DNA of 5,564 nt from JBBSQE01 sp038258095 (GTDB taxonomy: Bacteria; Actinomycetota; Thermoleophilia; Solirubrobacterales; 70-9): the NCBI GenBank assembly GCA_038258095.1, contig JBBSQE010000186.1:1-5564 (forward strand), written 5' to 3'. How positions within the stretch are numbered: the first letter of the stretch is position 1; each line of letters opens with the position of its first letter. The notes under the pieces were generated by a model. The model was not told the origin of the DNA and did not search any database. It worked only from the letters and a program-made list of their open reading frames with translations. Shown piece by piece: positions 5,559 through 5,564 of the stretch. The translations under genes were made by a program, and so were the position numbers.

Positions 5559-5564
5559 GACGTA

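Overview
The window is high-GC DNA of ordinary chromosomal character, with strong G/C preference at third codon positions. I see no insertion sequence, phage module, CRISPR array, tRNA or rRNA gene. The core genes and their order (rplI, dnaB, then purA nearby) fit a high-GC Gram-positive-type chromosome. An actinobacterial-type organism, possibly an early-branching class such as Thermoleophilia, is my best guess. That placement is inference from protein style and composition, not from a marker I can test here.

Layout: the plus strand holds the 3' end of a nucleotide-sugar dehydrogenase of the UDP-GlcNAc/UDP-ManNAc 6-dehydrogenase type (1-528). It overlaps by four bases an uncharacterised multi-pass membrane protein with a striking His cluster and a conserved-looking FDE...DVYW segment (525-1238). 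This is probably the tail of a cell-surface polysaccharide locus. A GC-rich stem-loop between 1251 and 1273 separates it from the convergent minus-strand cluster.

The minus-strand cluster, in transcription order, is rplI (ribosomal protein L9, 5545-5093), a 305-base spacer, dnaB (replicative helicase, 4787-3378), a DnaC/DnaI-type AAA+ ATPase (3378-2650) joined to dnaB by a one-base TGATG overlap, and purA (adenylosuccinate synthetase, 2606-1275) after a 43-base gap. It joins translation, replication fork assembly and adenine nucleotide synthesis. rpsF, ssb and rpsR would be expected just upstream of rplI, outside the window.

The two points most worth following are the helicase-loader-like gene coupled to dnaB, in what looks like neither an enterobacterium nor a Bacillus relative, and the unstudied membrane protein coupled to the sugar dehydrogenase. 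The rest is conserved housekeeping sequence. I found no convincing evidence of a wholly new system.
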